Below, piece by piece: positions 34,380 to 42,423 of a DNA stretch of 64,000 nucleotides. The stretch comes from Vescimonas cirricatena. Its GTDB lineage: Bacteria; Bacillota; Clostridia; Oscillospirales; Oscillospiraceae. Numbering within the stretch: position 1 is the stretch's first letter; every line of letters starts with the position of its first letter. The notes below the pieces were generated by a model, which was not told the origin of the DNA, searched no databases, and saw nothing but the letters and a program-made list of their open reading frames with translations. The position numbers were made by a program, and so were the translations under genes. The stretch is taken from positions 1 through 64,000 of the forward strand of contig NZ_JAJEPW010000004.1 in NCBI RefSeq assembly GCF_020687045.1. The letters are read 5' to 3'.

Positions 34380-36128
34380 ATGTTTGCTTTGTTTTCAAGA
34401 ATATTGAAACTTTCCGGCCGTTATAAGAGCCGTATTCAGGGCGCATTTGTTTGTGCGTTTCTGGAATCCATTCTGTCCAAAATGCCGATTTTTCTGGCCT
34501 TTGTGGTTTTGAGTGGATTTGCAAACAAGACCATTACCGGGCAGACTTGCCTTTATGTGGGACTTGGCCTTGCCGCTATTGTGCTGGTTCAGATGCTCGT
34601 CCATTATCTTAGTGACAGCCTGCAAAGTGCAGCGGGATATTTGATGTTCGCTGACAAGCGTATCGAATTGGGCGGCCATCTGCGGAAACTTCCGATGGGA
34701 TATTTCACTTCCGGCAATATTGGCAAGATCAGTTCTGTCCTCAGTACCGACATGGTGTTCATTGAAGAAGTCGCTATGAGTACGCTGGGAAACATGATGA
34801 GCTATCTGCTGTCCTCGCTGGTTTTGCTGGCGTTCATGTTTTATCTGAATTGGCAGCTTGGCTTGATCGCTGCGATAGTTACTATTTTGGCATGGCTGGT
34901 ATCTAAGGGAATGAACAAAGTTTCCCTACGAGAAGCAGCAGGCCGTCAGGAGCAGAGTGAACGGCTGACCGATGCGGTGCTGTCTTTTGTGGAGGGCATT
35001 GGTGTTATTAAGAGCTATAGCCTGCTTGGAGAAAAATCCGAAGAACTGTCCGGCAATTTCAAGCGTTCCAGAAATACATCGCTTGACTTTGAACGAAAAA
35101 TGACCCCGTGGACAATGGGGCTGAATATCCTTTACGGTATTGGTATTGCGGCAATTTTCGGCCTGTCTATTGTGTTGGAACAGAGCGGTGCGCTTTCTTT
35201 GGCTTATGTGTTGAGTGTTCTGCTATTTGTATTTGATCTTTTTGGCCCGTTGAAGGCTCTCTATGGAGAAGCATCCAGACTAACCGTTATGAACGCTGCC
35301 CTTGATCGTATTGAAGCGGTATTGGATGAACCGGAACTTTCCGACAACGGCAAGCAGCATATTCCGGCTCAGGCACAGCCGGGACAGCCGGAAGTCCTGT
35401 TCAACGATGTTACATTTGCTTATCAGGATAAAGAGGTTCTGCATCATATCAGTTTTGCCATGAAGAAAAATTCTATGACAGCGCTGGTTGGACCGTCCGG
35501 TAGCGGTAAGTCCACCATTGCAAACTTGCTGGCGCGACTTTGGGATGTAAAATCCGGCAATGTGACGATAAGGGGCGTGGATATTCGCAATGTACCTCTG
35601 TCGGAATTGATGGATCAGATCAGCATGGTATTCCAGCGCGTGTATCTGTTTCAGGACACCATTTACAACAATATCATCATGGGAAAGCCGGATGCCACGG
35701 AAGAAGAAGTCTATGAGGCTGCCAGAAAAGCCCGCTGCTATGATTTCATTATGGCTTTGCCCGACGGATTCCAAACGGTGGTTGGTGAGGGCGGTGCAAC
35801 ACTTTCCGGCGGCGAAAAACAGCGTATTTCGATTGCCCGCTGTATTCTGAAAGACGCGCCTATTGTCATTTTGGATGAAGCTACCGCAAGTGTAGATACG
35901 GACAATGAAAGCTATATTCAGGAGGCTATTTCCGAATTGGTGAAGGGAAAGACCCTGCTTGTAATCGCTCACCGCCTAAATACCATCCAGAACGCCGATC
36001 AGATTTTAGTTATAGACAACGGCCAGATTGCACAGCAAGGAACCCATGAGGAACTTTTGAAACAGCCTGGTATCTATCAGGATTTTGTCAATATCCGAAA
36101 GAGTGCGGCTGGCTGGAGTCTTGCTTAA
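34380..36128 (+). CDS. ABC half-transporter with fused ATPase 2 (IrtB/YbtQ-like)
   Basis: 582 residues, same layout as its partner: membrane domain then GPSGSGKST, TLSGGEKQRISIARCIL and IVILDEATASVDT. It starts immediately after the partner's stop, the usual arrangement of heterodimeric exporter-fold transporters. Substrate direction cannot be told from sequence. Confidence 0.82.
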   Translation: MFALFSRILKLSGRYKSRIQGAFVCAFLESILSKMPIFLAFVVLSGFANKTITGQTCLYVGLGLAAIVLVQMLVHYLSDSLQSAAGYLMFADKRIELGGHLRKLPMGYFTSGNIGKISSVLSTDMVFIEEVAMSTLGNMMSYLLSSLVLLAFMFYLNWQLGLIAAIVTILAWLVSKGMNKVSLREAAGRQEQSERLTDAVLSFVEGIGVIKSYSLLGEKSEELSGNFKRSRNTSLDFERKMTPWTMGLNILYGIGIAAIFGLSIVLEQSGALSLAYVLSVLLFVFDLFGPLKALYGEASRLTVMNAALDRIEAVLDEPELSDNGKQHIPAQAQPGQPEVLFNDVTFAYQDKEVLHHISFAMKKNSMTALVGPSGSGKSTIANLLARLWDVKSGNVTIRGVDIRNVPLSELMDQISMVFQRVYLFQDTIYNNIIMGKPDATEEEVYEAARKARCYDFIMALPDGFQTVVGEGGATLSGGEKQRISIARCILKDAPIVILDEATASVDTDNESYIQEAISELVKGKTLLVIAHRLNTIQNADQILVIDNGQIAQQGTHEELLKQPGIYQDFVNIRKSAAGWSLA

Positions 36129-36146
36129 TGACGAAAGGAGCTGCCT

Positions 36147-36512
36147 ATGAAACTTCATACTGCCGGAGAGGATTATTTGGAGGCCGTGCTTATACTTCAA
36201 AAGAAGCTCGGTATGGTGCGTTCCGTGGATGTTGCTCGGTACATGGAGGTTTCAAAACCCAGCGTTTGTTACGCAGTAGGAACTTTACGAGAGGGCGGCT
36301 TTTTGACAACAGACGAAAACCATTATCTACACCTGACCGATCTTGGCCAGGAGGTGGCTGAAAAAATCTACGAGCGCCATTGTTTTTTAACGAAGCAACT
36401 TATATCTATAGGCGTTGATCCTGAAACGGCGGAGGCTGATGCCTGCCGGATTGAACATGATATTAGCGCAGAAACCTATGAACGGCTGAAAGAATTAGTC
36501 ACGAAAGAATAA
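36147..36512 (+). CDS. DtxR/MntR-type metal-dependent regulator
   Basis: 121 residues: winged helix (YLEAVLILQKKLGMVRSVDVARYMEVSKPSVCYAVGTLREGGFL), then a dimerisation helix with AEADACRIEHDIS, where the C-x-x-E-H core supplies metal ligands. No C-terminal SH3-like domain, as in MntR-sized members. Last gene of the cargo, it probably links transporter expression to iron or manganese. Confidence 0.83.
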   Translation: MKLHTAGEDYLEAVLILQKKLGMVRSVDVARYMEVSKPSVCYAVGTLREGGFLTTDENHYLHLTDLGQEVAEKIYERHCFLTKQLISIGVDPETAEADACRIEHDISAETYERLKELVTKE

Positions 36513-36976
36513 TTAGATAGCGTATGAACCTGCCCCGACTACGGGGAAAGAAAAAAACCGTTGGTTGGGGCAGGTGATTTTGCGCGCCTATTTTAAGTTA
36601 TTACCCTAACGGCGGTTTTGAGAAATCAGAGCCGCCGTTTCTTTGCGTTTACACAAACCAATGACGACTTGCAGGGACACGGTAGCCGATGGGAGGTTAT
36701 TTTGCCGTGTCCTTTTCTCTTTTTCGCAGCATCCATGATCTGCACCAGCTAAAAAAAGCGTAGCCCCTCCATTGGAGCAGTCGGGCTTTGAACGTGAAAT
36801 TAAACAGTACATAACCGATAATATATTTTCGTGCGCTTGTGCGGCCTTGTGTCGCGCAGGCGCATTTTGCTTTCCAGACTTCGAGACAAAGTGTCCCGAG
36901 GTGCGGTGCCGTTCTCCGCCGTTACTCCATTTCGTTTCCGACCAACCCCGAACAAACTGAAATGGAGGATTTTACG
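36513..36976. other. intergenic region with terminators, cargo/backbone junction
   Basis: No gene seen. Holds ACCTGCCCC / GGGGCAGGT arms (36528-36575), a strong hairpin ACGGCGG / CCGCCGT followed by TTTCTTTG (36609-36645, terminator), GGACACGG / CCGTGTCC arms (about 36673-36711) and palindrome copy 10. The cargo-backbone boundary probably falls within it. Confidence 0.45.
36878..36902. repeat. GGGAC palindrome, copy 10
   Basis: ACTTCGAGACA, AAG, TGTCCCGAGGT. The left arm carries GAGAC instead of GGGAC, a change shared with copies 11 and 12. About 75 bases before the sigma-like gene. Confidence 0.85.
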
Positions 36977-37387
36977 ATGACTACTATCAATTTGAAAGAT
37001 ATTTATTATTGGTACACGCAGGATCAGCTTATCGAAGTTTCTGACGAGGTGGCCGAGGTATTCAAGGCCGATGCCCGCTATGAGATGGCCTATCAGCGGC
37101 GGCTCTCCCGGCACAAGGCGCAGTATTCTCTGAACTGCGATGACGGGATTGAGTATTCCGCTTGCCTGCATGAGCCGACCCCGCAGGAGCTCCTTGAACG
37201 AATGGAAACCTTTCTTCGTCTGTGGAACGCTCTCAATTCTCTGCCGGAGATTCAGGGCCGCAGAATTGACGCACATATCATTCTTGGCAAGTCGATTAAG
37301 GAAATTGCCGAGGCCGAGGGCGTACATGAGGAGTCTATTCGCCAGTCGATCAAGCGTGGCCTTGAACGCATGAAAAAAACTTTTTGA
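36977..37387 (+). CDS. sigma-70 region 4-like protein, ICE C
   Basis: 136 residues, complete homologue of the partial gene at the window start. ATG after AATGGAGGATTTTACG. N-terminal TINLKDIYYWYTQDQLIEVSDEV, central conserved NCDDGIEYSACLHEPTPQEL, and a C-terminal HTH (IKEIAEAEGVHEESIRQSIKRG). Probably an ICE-encoded activator for the downstream recombinase module; no full sigma region 2 is seen. Confidence 0.8.
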   Translation: MTTINLKDIYYWYTQDQLIEVSDEVAEVFKADARYEMAYQRRLSRHKAQYSLNCDDGIEYSACLHEPTPQELLERMETFLRLWNALNSLPEIQGRRIDAHIILGKSIKEIAEAEGVHEESIRQSIKRGLERMKKTF

Positions 37388-37435
37388 TTTTTTCATCTTA
37401 ACTCACTTGGAATTGATGAAAAAATGTCTCGGTTT

Positions 37436-37471
37436 ATGAGAGGAGGTTTTCTTCCTAACGCAAGGGAATAA
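37436..37471 (+). CDS. possible 11-residue leader peptide
   Basis: ATG-AGA-GGA-GGT... reads MRGGFLPNARE then stop. At the equivalent place in element A (452-487) a 12-codon ORF reads MRGSFNLSAAR. The shared MRG start and length hint at a conserved leader, but no clear ribosome site precedes either, and the stretch could itself be a ribosome site relic (AGAGGAGG). Confidence 0.25.
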   Translation: MRGGFLPNARE

Positions 37472-37645
37472 CGGCAGCCCTGAGTAAGTACAGGGAGCCA
37501 GACAGTGGGTGCGCAGTGACATCTCCTAAAAGAGATTGAACGAACAACACCAACACTGTAAATGAGCCCGGTCATCCCAAGTCCATGATCCGGCGCTGAA
37601 CAGGTTGGCTGCCTGTTCCTCCGGGCTTGTCGCTTTACTTGCGTT

Positions 37646-37802
37646 GAGAGCGCCGCACAGAAAATAACGATTGTCTTTGGACAGGCCAAGTAAATATGTA
37701 CGGCGCTCTCTAATATTCAAAAACTATAATAAACCTCGAGACAAAGTGTCCCAAGGTGGAGTAAGGCAACAGGCCAGCATCCCGGTGGTGCTGGCCTGTT
37801 GC
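37646..37802 (+). other. structured intergenic block, copy 2 (two hairpins)
   Basis: Hairpin I: GAGAGCGCCG (37646-37655) with CGGCGCTCTC (37701-37710), inner hairpin TGTC, TTTG, GACA followed by GGCCAA. Hairpin II: perfect 14-bp arms GCAACAGGCCAGCA / TGCTGGCCTGTTGC (37766-37802). Same order and spacing logic as copy 1, with the palindrome between the hairpins. The G-C pair in the outer stem of copy 1 is an A-T pair here, a compensatory change. Confidence 0.65.
37733..37757. repeat. GGGAC palindrome, copy 11
   Basis: ACCTCGAGACA, AAG, TGTCCCAAGGT. Sits between hairpins I and II, the same position as copy 1 in element A. Confidence 0.88.
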
Positions 37803-37856
37803 GTTTCCCCACCAAACAGCGGGGGGCGTTCTATCAATCTGCGAAGGAGGTTTACC

Positions 37857-38123
37857 GTGAAATTAACTACACAGGAACTTGAACAAATGAGAAGCGTTGA
37901 CATTGGCGCGGTGGCTGCCGAGTCCCTGCCTGATGTGAGCGGTATGACCTTTGACAATGCGCTTTCCCGAAAGGAGCGCATCTCTCGATTTTTGCAGACT
38001 GTCAAAAATCCATACTGCTTTTGCATCGGTGGTGTTGGCGTGAAAATTGAATTTGCTGAAAGCGGGCCATCTCTCCAAGATAAGCTGACGGATTTCCTGC
38101 TGCGGCAAAGAAGCGGGCTGTAA
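37857..38123 (+). CDS. DUF6870-family protein
   Basis: 88 residues from a GTG after GAAGGAGGTTTACC. MRSVDIGAVAAESLPDVSG, then ALSRKERISRFLQTVKNPYCFCIGGVGVKIEF and a C-terminal LQDKLTDFLL helix. It matches the DUF6870 pattern of small proteins beside ICE recombinases. Role unknown; it occupies the tnpW position of element A. Confidence 0.7.
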   Translation: MKLTTQELEQMRSVDIGAVAAESLPDVSGMTFDNALSRKERISRFLQTVKNPYCFCIGGVGVKIEFAESGPSLQDKLTDFLLRQRSGL

Positions 38124-38146
38124 CTTCGGTTACAGCTCGTTTTGCT

Positions 38147-38171
38147 TCTTCGAGACAAAGTGTCCCGAAGC
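38147..38171. repeat. GGGAC palindrome, copy 12
   Basis: CTTCGAGACA, AAG, TGTCCCGAAG at its core. Between the DUF6870 stop and the recombinase C promoter, 11 bases upstream of the -35 box. Confidence 0.88.
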
Positions 38172-38181
38172 GGAGGCATCC

Positions 38182-38210
38182 TTGTTGTCCTCCCCGGACA
38201 GAGTTATAAT
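38182..38210 (+). promoter_or_regulatory. promoter of recombinase C
   Basis: TTGTTG, a 17-base spacer and TATAAT, 31 bases before the recombinase ATG. Palindrome copy 12 lies just upstream, well placed for an activator or repressor site. Confidence 0.6.
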
Positions 38211-38241
38211 ATAAGTGTAATGTGATAGGGAAGGAGGAACA

Positions 38242-39924
38242 ATGGCACGAGCAAAAAACAGAGGGTATCAGCAGAGTTTCTCTCCCTCTTACACAATCCG
38301 CCGCTGGCGGCTGGGCATCTATATCCGGCTTTCAAAGGAAGATTTGAAAAAAGGAAAAGACGATAGCAACAGCGTAAAGAACCAGCGTGACCTACTGAAC
38401 GATTTTTACCGACGAAACATTGACGAGTTTGAAAGCATCACGGAATATGTGGATGATGGTCATACTGGAACGGACGCCAACCGTGAAGATTTTCAACGGC
38501 TCTTGGCGGATGTCATGAGTGGTAAAATCAACTGCGTTATAGTAAAAGACCTGTCCCGCTTCGCACGAAATTATAGCGATGCCGGAAGTTTGATCGATAA
38601 CCTGTTTGTTCAAATGGGTGTTCGCTTTATCAGCCTTGCTGAGAATGTGGACAGCTACAAGAACCCCGACAGCGTTTCAAATATCATCGTTCCCATTACA
38701 AACGTGATGAACGATAATTACTGCTATCAGACTTCCAAAAAGATCCGGCAGGTATTTGACTACAAGCGGCGCAACGGCCAGTATATCGGAGCATTTGCTC
38801 CTTACGGCTATGTAAAGCACCCAAAGGACAAGCACAGGCTGATTGTTGATCCCGATGCTGCTGAAAATGTCAAACTCATTTTCACAATGCTTATTCAAGG
38901 GTCATCAAAACGTGCTATCGCGCTGTACCTGAACGAACACGGCGTACCGAGCCCCTCGGCTTACAAGGTACAAAAGGGCTTGCCTGTTTCGACAAGAGGG
39001 TATGACGATCCTATGTGGGGAGTCCGCATGATCCACTCCATTCTTACCAATCCGACCTACACCGGGGATTTAGCCCAAGGCCGAAGCCGGGTGAAAAGCT
39101 ACAAGGTACACCAGATTGAAGCTGTTCCACGCGAGGAATGGGTGGAAGTGGCTGGAACGCATGAGGCCATTATCGACTATGAAACTTTCGACAAGGTACA
39201 GGCTCTCTTACAGCGTGATACCCGTACTTCCCCGAAAGGCCGTGAGGTACATTTATTCAGCGGCTTTCTGAAATGTGCCGATTGCGGGCGGGCCATTACC
39301 CGATGCGTTGGCAAGAACAACAATGTATATTATTCTTGCTCAACCTACAAGAACCGTTCCCGGACAGCCTGCACCATGCACTCAATCAAGCATGAACGGC
39401 TGGAGGCTGCTGTTTTGTTCGCTGTACAGCATCAGGTACATTTGGCTGTTTCCTACTCGGAAATCGTCACGCAGATCAATTCCGCTCCAATCAAAAAAAG
39501 CCAGTCTTACCGACTGGACGATCTGATAGCTGCAAAAGAGCGGGAACTGACAAAGATAACACGCTACAAGCAATCTCTTTATCAGGACTGGAAAGACGGT
39601 GAAATCACCCAGCAGGAATACCGGGATATGAAGGCTGACTATGAACGGCAGACTTCTGATATTTCCGCGGTGCTTACCCGGCTGAACGCTGAACGCGCAG
39701 AACTGGCAAACGGTGTGGACAACGAGCATCCTGCACTGGTAGCCTTTATGAAGTATCAGAACATTGAAGCCCTCAACCGTGAAATCTTGGTTGAACTTGT
39801 GGACTATATCAAGGTCTATGAAAACGGCAATATCAGCGTGAAATTCAAATTTGCTGACGAGCTCCGCAAGATTGCCGAGTACATTGAAATCAACACTACG
39901 GAAGATACCGCAGTAGCGGGCTAA
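38242..39924 (+). CDS. large serine recombinase C (ICE integrase)
   Basis: 560 residues: catalytic Ser31 in IYIRLSKED, DLSRFARNYSDAGSLIDN, recombinase domain, zinc ribbon (CADCGRAI, YYSCSTYKNRSRTAC), long coiled coil and a C-terminal LVDYIKVYENGNISVKF. ATG after GAAGGAGGAACA. It is the last ICE gene; about 50 bases on, a broken host-side gene begins, so this enzyme is the likely integrase of ICE C. Confidence 0.94.
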   Translation: MARAKNRGYQQSFSPSYTIRRWRLGIYIRLSKEDLKKGKDDSNSVKNQRDLLNDFYRRNIDEFESITEYVDDGHTGTDANREDFQRLLADVMSGKINCVIVKDLSRFARNYSDAGSLIDNLFVQMGVRFISLAENVDSYKNPDSVSNIIVPITNVMNDNYCYQTSKKIRQVFDYKRRNGQYIGAFAPYGYVKHPKDKHRLIVDPDAAENVKLIFTMLIQGSSKRAIALYLNEHGVPSPSAYKVQKGLPVSTRGYDDPMWGVRMIHSILTNPTYTGDLAQGRSRVKSYKVHQIEAVPREEWVEVAGTHEAIIDYETFDKVQALLQRDTRTSPKGREVHLFSGFLKCADCGRAITRCVGKNNNVYYSCSTYKNRSRTACTMHSIKHERLEAAVLFAVQHQVHLAVSYSEIVTQINSAPIKKSQSYRLDDLIAAKERELTKITRYKQSLYQDWKDGEITQQEYRDMKADYERQTSDISAVLTRLNAERAELANGVDNEHPALVAFMKYQNIEALNREILVELVDYIKVYENGNISVKFKFADELRKIAEYIEINTTEDTAVAG

Positions 39925-39972
39925 CCCCCGCTACAAACCCCTTTGACAGTGTGTTTTCCTAATAGGCGCTAA

Positions 39973-40359
39973 TCATATCACAATGGCGACAAAAACAAAA
40001 TCGACCGATTGAAAAAGAGTGGCCTTTTGAGCGCGAACCGTGTCTTTTTAGCCAGCGATTATACCCAATATCCAACAAGCGACATTGAGGATATTATTGG
40101 GAAAGAACCGTATATTAAACTTGTAAATGCATGCTATGGACTGTCTGCTGATGCAAAAATAAATGGAAAAAACATCAAAGACGGCGATGTTTTACATTCT
40201 GTCGAAAATGTTCTATCATCTAACTCAGAGATTCGCTTCGATCATTATAGACCAAGCATGTATATGATTCAAAATCCTGATATCTGGACAGAGAAAGACA
40301 TCTCTTCTGCTTTGGATAGATTTGAAAAGCTCTGTACTGATATCAATGAAGCACTTTGA
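39973..40359 (+). pseudogene. 3' fragment of an OLD/TOPRIM-like ATPase gene
   Basis: Frame reads HNGDKNKIDRLKKSGLLSANRVFLASDYTQYPTSDIEDIIG and on to a normal stop, resembling the C-terminus of AAA-plus-TOPRIM (OLD-like) proteins, where an acidic GD and an IED motif are typical. A stop codon just upstream and the ICE end show the 5' part is missing. ICE C probably inserted into this gene, which may have been a defence gene. Family call is tentative. Confidence 0.55.
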
Positions 40360-40600
40360 TAGCATCCCCTGATAGCTTTTTGATAGCAGAAAGTCGGATA
40401 CCCCATAGGATTGGGATAATAGGCATCAAATTAAGCCAAATGGAATCAAACGGTCTATACAAAAAAGTTTAGAGTGCGTTTCCACTTGGCGAGTGGGAAT
40501 AAATTCATAGCTTGAAAAAAGCCCGCAATACCATGGCTTAATAGTGACAAGTAGCTATTTTGTCCTGCGATTGGGGCAGAGAACGGTGTGACCGTAAAGG
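40360..40600. other. non-coding scar region
   Basis: No gene seen. Contains a hairpin with GGTGTGACC / GGTCACGCC arms before TTTTTCTG (about 40590-40615) at the 3' side of the minus-strand recombinase remnant, probably its terminator. Confidence 0.4.
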
Positions 40601-40852
40601 TCACGCCGTTTTTCTGCGTTCAAGGGTAGATTCTGCGAGCGTTGCTTCAATTTCGAGCTTTAACCGTTCCTGCTCCGCTTCATAATCAGCAGTCATCTTC
40701 TTGTACTTTTCTTTGCTGATTTCACCGAGGACGTAGTCCTCATAGAGCCGGGACATGACCACATCGAGAGTGGCAAGGGCCTGCTCCATGCGCTTCTGAT
40801 CTTCCCGGACGTCCTGTTCCTGATCGGTGCGGCGGTAATGCAGCCACTCCTC
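40601..40852 (-). pseudogene. C-terminal remnant of a serine recombinase
   Basis: About 84 residues on the minus strand: QKRMEQALATLDVVMSRLYEDYVLGEISKEKYKKMTADYEAEQERLKLE, the coiled-coil tail of large serine recombinases (compare RLYEDSVTGRISDERFAELSADYEAEQ in recombinase A). All catalytic parts are missing. It marks an older element, now deleted, whose edge lies against the truncated lipoprotein gene. Confidence 0.75.
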
Positions 40853-41081
40853 GGACTTTGGGCAATGCACGCTCTGGGTGCTGGACCGGGACTATAACCT
40901 GCTGGGAAAGGCCCCTCAGGAAAAAATCGGTACATGGTCCCCCGAACCGTATGCCATCACGGCAGACAGCATCTATTTCCGGCTCAACGGAAAGATCACC
41001 CACTATATTGACACCAGCAATCTGTCCAATTTGGAGCTCCTTCCGATGCCGGATACCAGCAACGCCAGAGTCCACGGCTAA
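40853..41081 (+). pseudogene. 3' fragment of a lipoprotein paralogue
   Basis: Reads DFGQCTLWVLDRDYNLLGKAPQEKIGTW to a normal stop, nearly identical to the C-terminal 75 residues of the lipoprotein at 42420. The 5' four-fifths is gone, replaced by the antisense recombinase remnant. Upstream edge of the lipoprotein array. Confidence 0.85.
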
Positions 41082-41088
41082 CTCACAG

Positions 41089-41129
41089 TTGACACCGGAT
41101 AAATCCATCTGCTATAATGGGTTTATCCG
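41089..41129 (+). promoter_or_regulatory. consensus promoter inside an inverted repeat, copy 1
   Basis: TTGACA (41089-41094), an 18-base spacer, TATAAT (41113-41118): perfect sigma-A boxes. CGGATAAA (41096-41103) and TTTATCCG (41122-41129) flank the -10, forming a probable operator. Drives the first complete lipoprotein gene. Confidence 0.8.
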
Positions 41130-41160
41130 ATATCGCCCGCCGCAGAAAGGAGATCTTCTT

Positions 41161-42297
41161 ATGAAACGACGCCTTCTCCTCCCCTTAATGCTTCTGGCCC
41201 TCGCCCTCTCCCTCACCGCCTGCGCCGCAAAACCCGCCGCCCCCACCGCCGCAGACTTTGAAGTCCAGCCAGGGGAATACCGGTATCAGGACAGAGACGG
41301 ATTTTTCGTGGAGACGGAGAAAGGCAACTACTACATGAACCCATCGGGAGACGGATTGATCCACTTTGCCGAGCCCGGCAGCCACGAATTCCACGTCCTG
41401 TGCAATAAGCCCAACTGCGGCCACGCCAGCGCAGACTGCAATGCGTTTTTGGAGGTGGCCTTCGGATATTACAACGGCCATCTTTACGGTGTCACGCTTC
41501 AGGATCAGTTTGAGCTGATCCAGATGGACATGGACGGCACCAACCACCGGGTCATCACCCAACTGCCCAAGCAGTATGATCTCAGCGGCGGTTCCAGCGG
41601 CGGCGGCAGCTACTTCTTCGACAACGGCTATCTCATTTATCTGGCTATGCCCATCTCCTCGGGCGATCCCGATTATGCCATGGCCGTTTATAAGATTCAG
41701 CTGGAGACCGGGGAAATCACCCGGCTATTTCAGGAGGACATTCCGGTGCATACGGATTGGCCGTCTGCCGGGGTGTCTATCAGCAACGGATACCTGTATT
41801 TCCCGATGTTCAACGGCGAGACTGGCAGTGTTACCCATGCGGAAGGCAATTTGGAAACCGGGCGCATCGAGCATATTTTTGAAGATTGGAACCAATCGAA
41901 CAGTCCGATGGTGAACTTTGACAATGTACTACACTACCACCGCGTCGGTGTGGGCCTGTGCGAATATGACAAGGCCACCGGCACGGAGACGGTAAAGGTC
42001 CCCACAGATTGCAGCCTGGCCCTGCCGCAGTACACCAAGGATTATATCATCGTTCGCACATCGGACGATGACGCGGATACACACCGCACCATCTACGCAT
42101 ATGACCGGAATTATCATCTGTTGGGGCAGATGGAGCTGGAGCCCTACGGAGTCAAGTTTCCGTCACTTCAGTATGTTACTGCAAATGCCATCTACTTCAC
42201 CTCAGGCGGCAAGCTGATTTCCTACATCGACCCCCATCACCTGGACCGTCTGGAGCTGATCCAGCTGATGGACCCCACGGCAAGGAGCCACGGATAA
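41161..42297 (+). CDS. Cys-motif surface lipoprotein 1
   Basis: 378 residues: lipoprotein signal with lipobox LTAC (Cys21), then FEVQPGEYRYQDRDGFFVETEKG, the Cys/His motif LCNKPNCGHASADCNAF, and repeated YFDNGYL / SNGYLYFP / YITAN-like strands suggesting a beta-propeller. Anchored outside the cell. ATG after AAAGGAGATCTTCTT. Member of a five-gene paralogous array; function unknown. Its last 20 codons are almost identical to those of the 45296 gene. Confidence 0.8.
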   Translation: MKRRLLLPLMLLALALSLTACAAKPAAPTAADFEVQPGEYRYQDRDGFFVETEKGNYYMNPSGDGLIHFAEPGSHEFHVLCNKPNCGHASADCNAFLEVAFGYYNGHLYGVTLQDQFELIQMDMDGTNHRVITQLPKQYDLSGGSSGGGSYFFDNGYLIYLAMPISSGDPDYAMAVYKIQLETGEITRLFQEDIPVHTDWPSAGVSISNGYLYFPMFNGETGSVTHAEGNLETGRIEHIFEDWNQSNSPMVNFDNVLHYHRVGVGLCEYDKATGTETVKVPTDCSLALPQYTKDYIIVRTSDDDADTHRTIYAYDRNYHLLGQMELEPYGVKFPSLQYVTANAIYFTSGGKLISYIDPHHLDRLELIQLMDPTARSHG

Positions 42298-42366
42298 TTC
42301 CGGGCCGTGCGCATACAGGCATTTCTCGCGGACAGAAGCCGCCCCCACGCCATAAGGAGGGATGCC

Positions 42367-42423
42367 ATGGTCCACCGCCTGTATCCACAAACACACCGTG
42401 AAAAGACTGGAGGTCAAACATGA
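42367..42423 (+). CDS. 18-residue leader peptide, copy 1
   Basis: MVHRLYPQTHREKTGGQT from an ATG after TAAGGAGGGATGCC; its stop overlaps the lipoprotein ATG (ATGA). The downstream ribosome site (GGAGGT) lies inside the leader. Repeated almost unchanged at 44857. Suggests translational coupling. Confidence 0.55.
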   Translation: MVHRLYPQTHREKTGGQT

